A stretch of 64,000 nt of DNA from Oscillatoria acuminata PCC 6304 (GTDB taxonomy: Bacteria > Cyanobacteriota > Cyanobacteriia > Cyanobacteriales > Laspinemataceae), in NCBI RefSeq assembly GCF_000317105.1, contig NC_019693.1:6573227-6637226 (forward strand). The letters run 5' to 3'. The position numbers were made by a program, and so were the translations under genes. Below are positions 62,453 to 64,000 of this stretch, one piece after another. The number at the start of each line of letters is the position of its first letter. Positions within the stretch are counted from its first letter, which is position 1. Below the pieces are notes generated by a model. That model was given only the letters and a program-made list of their open reading frames with translations. It searched no databases and was not told the DNA's origin.

Positions 62453-63556
62453 TTAAACCGCTACCGGACTGGAAATGTTGAGTCCGTAAAACCGACTGGG
62501 GTTATCCCAAAAGATTTTTTGCAAGGTTCCATCGCCCAAGCGATCGCTTTGAGCAATCAAGTCTGCGATCGCCTCGGGTCGATGATCCATGTGGGGAAAA
62601 TCAGAACTAAATAGCAAATTGTCCGCACCGATACAGTCGATCGCCTGCTCCAAATACGGCTCGCTCGGTTCCACCGAAATAAAGCACTGACGGCGAAAAT
62701 ACTCTGATGGCTTCATTTTCACATTCTCTTTCACCTCCCAGCCAAACAGTTCGTATTCTTCATCCAGTCGCCACAACCAATAGGGCAACCAACCGCAACC
62801 GGATTCCAAAAATGCCACTCGCAGTCCCGGATGTCGTTCCAACACGCCGCCTTCAATCAGCGCCAACATCGCCATCATCTGTTCCATCGGATGAGAACAG
62901 GCGTGGAGAGCGAAGCGGGTGTTAAACCGATCCGCACCGGTTGCAGGCAAGCGGGAATGGGTGCCCTCATGGATTCCCACTGCAATTCCTAACTGTTCGC
63001 AAGCTGCCCAAAAGGGTTCGTAGGCCGGATCTGAGAGCAGTCGTCCCTTGACCGGATTGGGACGCAAAAAGACCGCTTTCCAGCCAAATTCGGCGATTCG
63101 CTGCACTTCCGAGACCATCTCCTCCGGGTCGTGCAGACTTATCGCCCCCACTCCGCGCAGGATGTGAGGGTCGTAGCTGCAAAAGTCTCGCAACCAATTG
63201 TTATAAGCGCGGGTGAAGGCACCGGCAAGTTGCGGAGCCATTGTATCCACTGCAAACAGCCACAGTCCCATCGTCGGATACAGAAAACAAAACTCTACCC
63301 CCATCGCTTTCACCGCCTGAACTTGAGAGGCGCTGTCGTAGCGAGAGATGCCATAGCTGTGGAGATCGCGCAGGATGGCACTCAGTCCAGCTTGCTGCAG
63401 TTCTTCCGAGATTTTGAAATAGATTTTCTCCCCGTCGATTTCCATTTTAGGAGAGGGGGCACGGTGTTTAAAGGCGGGTTCGAGATACTCTTGCCACATT
63501 TCGATCGGTTCCAATACGTGACAATCGGCATCGATAATCTGATAGCGGTCAAACAT
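62453..63556 (-). CDS. Amidohydrolase family 2 metal-dependent hydrolase
   Basis: 367 residues with a TIM-barrel of the amidohydrolase_2 (PF04909) type. IIDADCHVLEP at the N-terminus is the first metal-binding strand, VGIHEGTH the middle His, FALHACSHPMEQM the next and LLFSSDFPHMDH the catalytic Asp near the C-terminus. The ATG at 63556 has AAAGGAAA upstream. Only 12 bases separate it from the YcaO gene. An amidohydrolase (BotAH) acts with YcaO enzymes in bottromycin biosynthesis, and this gene may do similar tailoring on an azoline peptide; otherwise it would be a decarboxylase-like hydrolase. Confidence 0.9.
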   Translation of the reverse strand: MFDRYQIIDADCHVLEPIEMWQEYLEPAFKHRAPSPKMEIDGEKIYFKISEELQQAGLSAILRDLHSYGISRYDSASQVQAVKAMGVEFCFLYPTMGLWLFAVDTMAPQLAGAFTRAYNNWLRDFCSYDPHILRGVGAISLHDPEEMVSEVQRIAEFGWKAVFLRPNPVKGRLLSDPAYEPFWAACEQLGIAVGIHEGTHSRLPATGADRFNTRFALHACSHPMEQMMAMLALIEGGVLERHPGLRVAFLESGCGWLPYWLWRLDEEYELFGWEVKENVKMKPSEYFRRQCFISVEPSEPYLEQAIDCIGADNLLFSSDFPHMDHRPEAIADLIAQSDRLGDGTLQKIFWDNPSRFYGLNISSPVAV

Positions 63557-63568
63557 GAGGGTTTTCCT

Positions 63569-64000
63569 TTAGAAAAATGCGGGCAACGGATTTAATTGCG
63601 CTTCGGTGAGGGGTTCGCTCACCCATCCCATTTGATCGGGCACGTCATACAGCCGACCCGAGGCAAATCTCGGCCAAAAGTGCCGCAATCCGGGGACGAC
63701 AACTTTGACCACCGATAAACTGAGGTCGGGTCGGGTTTGGTTGACGACGAGGGTTTCCATGCCTTTGGCGCGAACTCGTTCGACGCAGGCGAGAATATCG
63801 GTATGCAGATCGTCACTCCAGCAGTGGGGATAGTCGGGGCGAGTTTTTGGGGCTTGGTTGGAGTCGGGAAGCAGATAGGGGTGGTTGGCGAGGGTGGCGG
63901 TTTCCCACCAGTCAATGCCTTCGCGATCGCGATCGCGGTAGGCAGTGGTGGCATCGAGAATGCCATAAAAGGCGGCAGGTAAGGACTGGTTGAGTTCGGT
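63569..64000 (-). CDS. YcaO-type cyclodehydratase, C-terminal part (5' end outside window)
   Basis: The frame is open to the window edge, so only about the last 143 residues are visible. LETLVVNQTRPDL-like sequence (METLVVNQTRPDLSLSVVKV), VVPGLRHFWPRFASGRLYDV and the Pro-containing end LNPLPAFF match the C-terminal end of azoline-forming YcaO proteins, where the Pro-rich tail completes the active site. YcaO enzymes use ATP to turn Cys, Ser or Thr of a precursor peptide into thiazoline or oxazoline. The stop is 12 bases before the amidohydrolase gene, indicating an operon. The precursor gene is not in the window. Confidence 0.88.
   Translation of the reverse strand, partial: TELNQSLPAAFYGILDATTAYRDRDREGIDWWETATLANHPYLLPDSNQAPKTRPDYPHCWSDDLHTDILACVERVRAKGMETLVVNQTRPDLSLSVVKVVVPGLRHFWPRFASGRLYDVPDQMGWVSEPLTEAQLNPLPAFF

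Overview
The window reads as chromosomal DNA of a cyanobacterium, probably a filamentous Oscillatoriales-type species. The pointers are the very frequent HIP1 octamer GCGATCGC, a Rubisco activase carrying a RbcS-like C-terminal domain, a BicA-type bicarbonate transporter, a PEP-CTERM protein, several Ser/Thr kinases, and many dispersed hairpin repeats and small mobile elements. Genus assignment is inference only. I see no tRNA, rRNA or CRISPR array.

Layout. (1) 1-12.4 kb, plus strand: a surface-polysaccharide locus with an ABC-2 exporter pair (Wzm/Wzt-like), three glycosyltransferase genes, two sulfotransferases and three methyltransferases, suggesting export of a sulfated and methylated glycan. 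Intergenic spaces hold a MITE with an 8-bp target duplication and other hairpin repeats. (2) 12.4-15.2 kb, minus: a MerR-regulated operon (MerR, DUF442 phosphatase-like, CxxC thioredoxin-like protein, ArsP/SO_0444-type permease). The permease is bracketed by 57-bp inverted repeats. (3) 15.6-22.9 kb, minus: a carbon-fixation run of SulP transporter, universal stress protein, BicA, release factor 3 and Rubisco activase. (4) 23.6-24.2 kb: a PIN-domain toxin-antitoxin pair. (5) 24.4-31.8 kb: a kinase-FGE fusion, a predicted pseudokinase, an ATP-grasp ligase and a SIR2-domain protein, divergent from an HTH/NB-ARC ATPase. This is the best candidate for an undescribed signalling or defence system. 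(6) 31.8-47.3 kb: a 323-bp MITE, MBOAT acyltransferase, HExxHxxGxxH metalloprotease, a membrane-anchored helical-repeat protein, Hsp33, thioredoxin, aminotransferase, PEP-CTERM protein and oligoendopeptidase F. (7) 47.5-49.7 kb: a tandem triplication of a Rpn/DUF4351 gene, the third copy truncated. (8) 49.7-55.7 kb: a membrane Ser/Thr kinase, pseudouridine synthase, alpha/beta hydrolase, a dead antitoxin gene, a ketopantoate-reductase-like enzyme and a class II aldolase. (9) 55.7-58.6 kb: a DyP peroxidase beheaded at a decayed IS1-type element, next to a decayed IS4-type transposase. (10) 58.6-64 kb, minus: the end of a YcaO cyclodehydratase gene (cut by the window edge), an amidohydrolase, an intact IS630-family element, an oligopeptidase B/prolyl oligopeptidase and a small Cys-containing ORF split by a 175-bp MITE. 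This looks like the eroding downstream part of an azol(in)e RiPP (TOMM) cluster.

Gene functions come from motifs and family memory, without database searches. Starts were moved from the longest ORF where a ribosome-binding site or family N-terminus argued for it.
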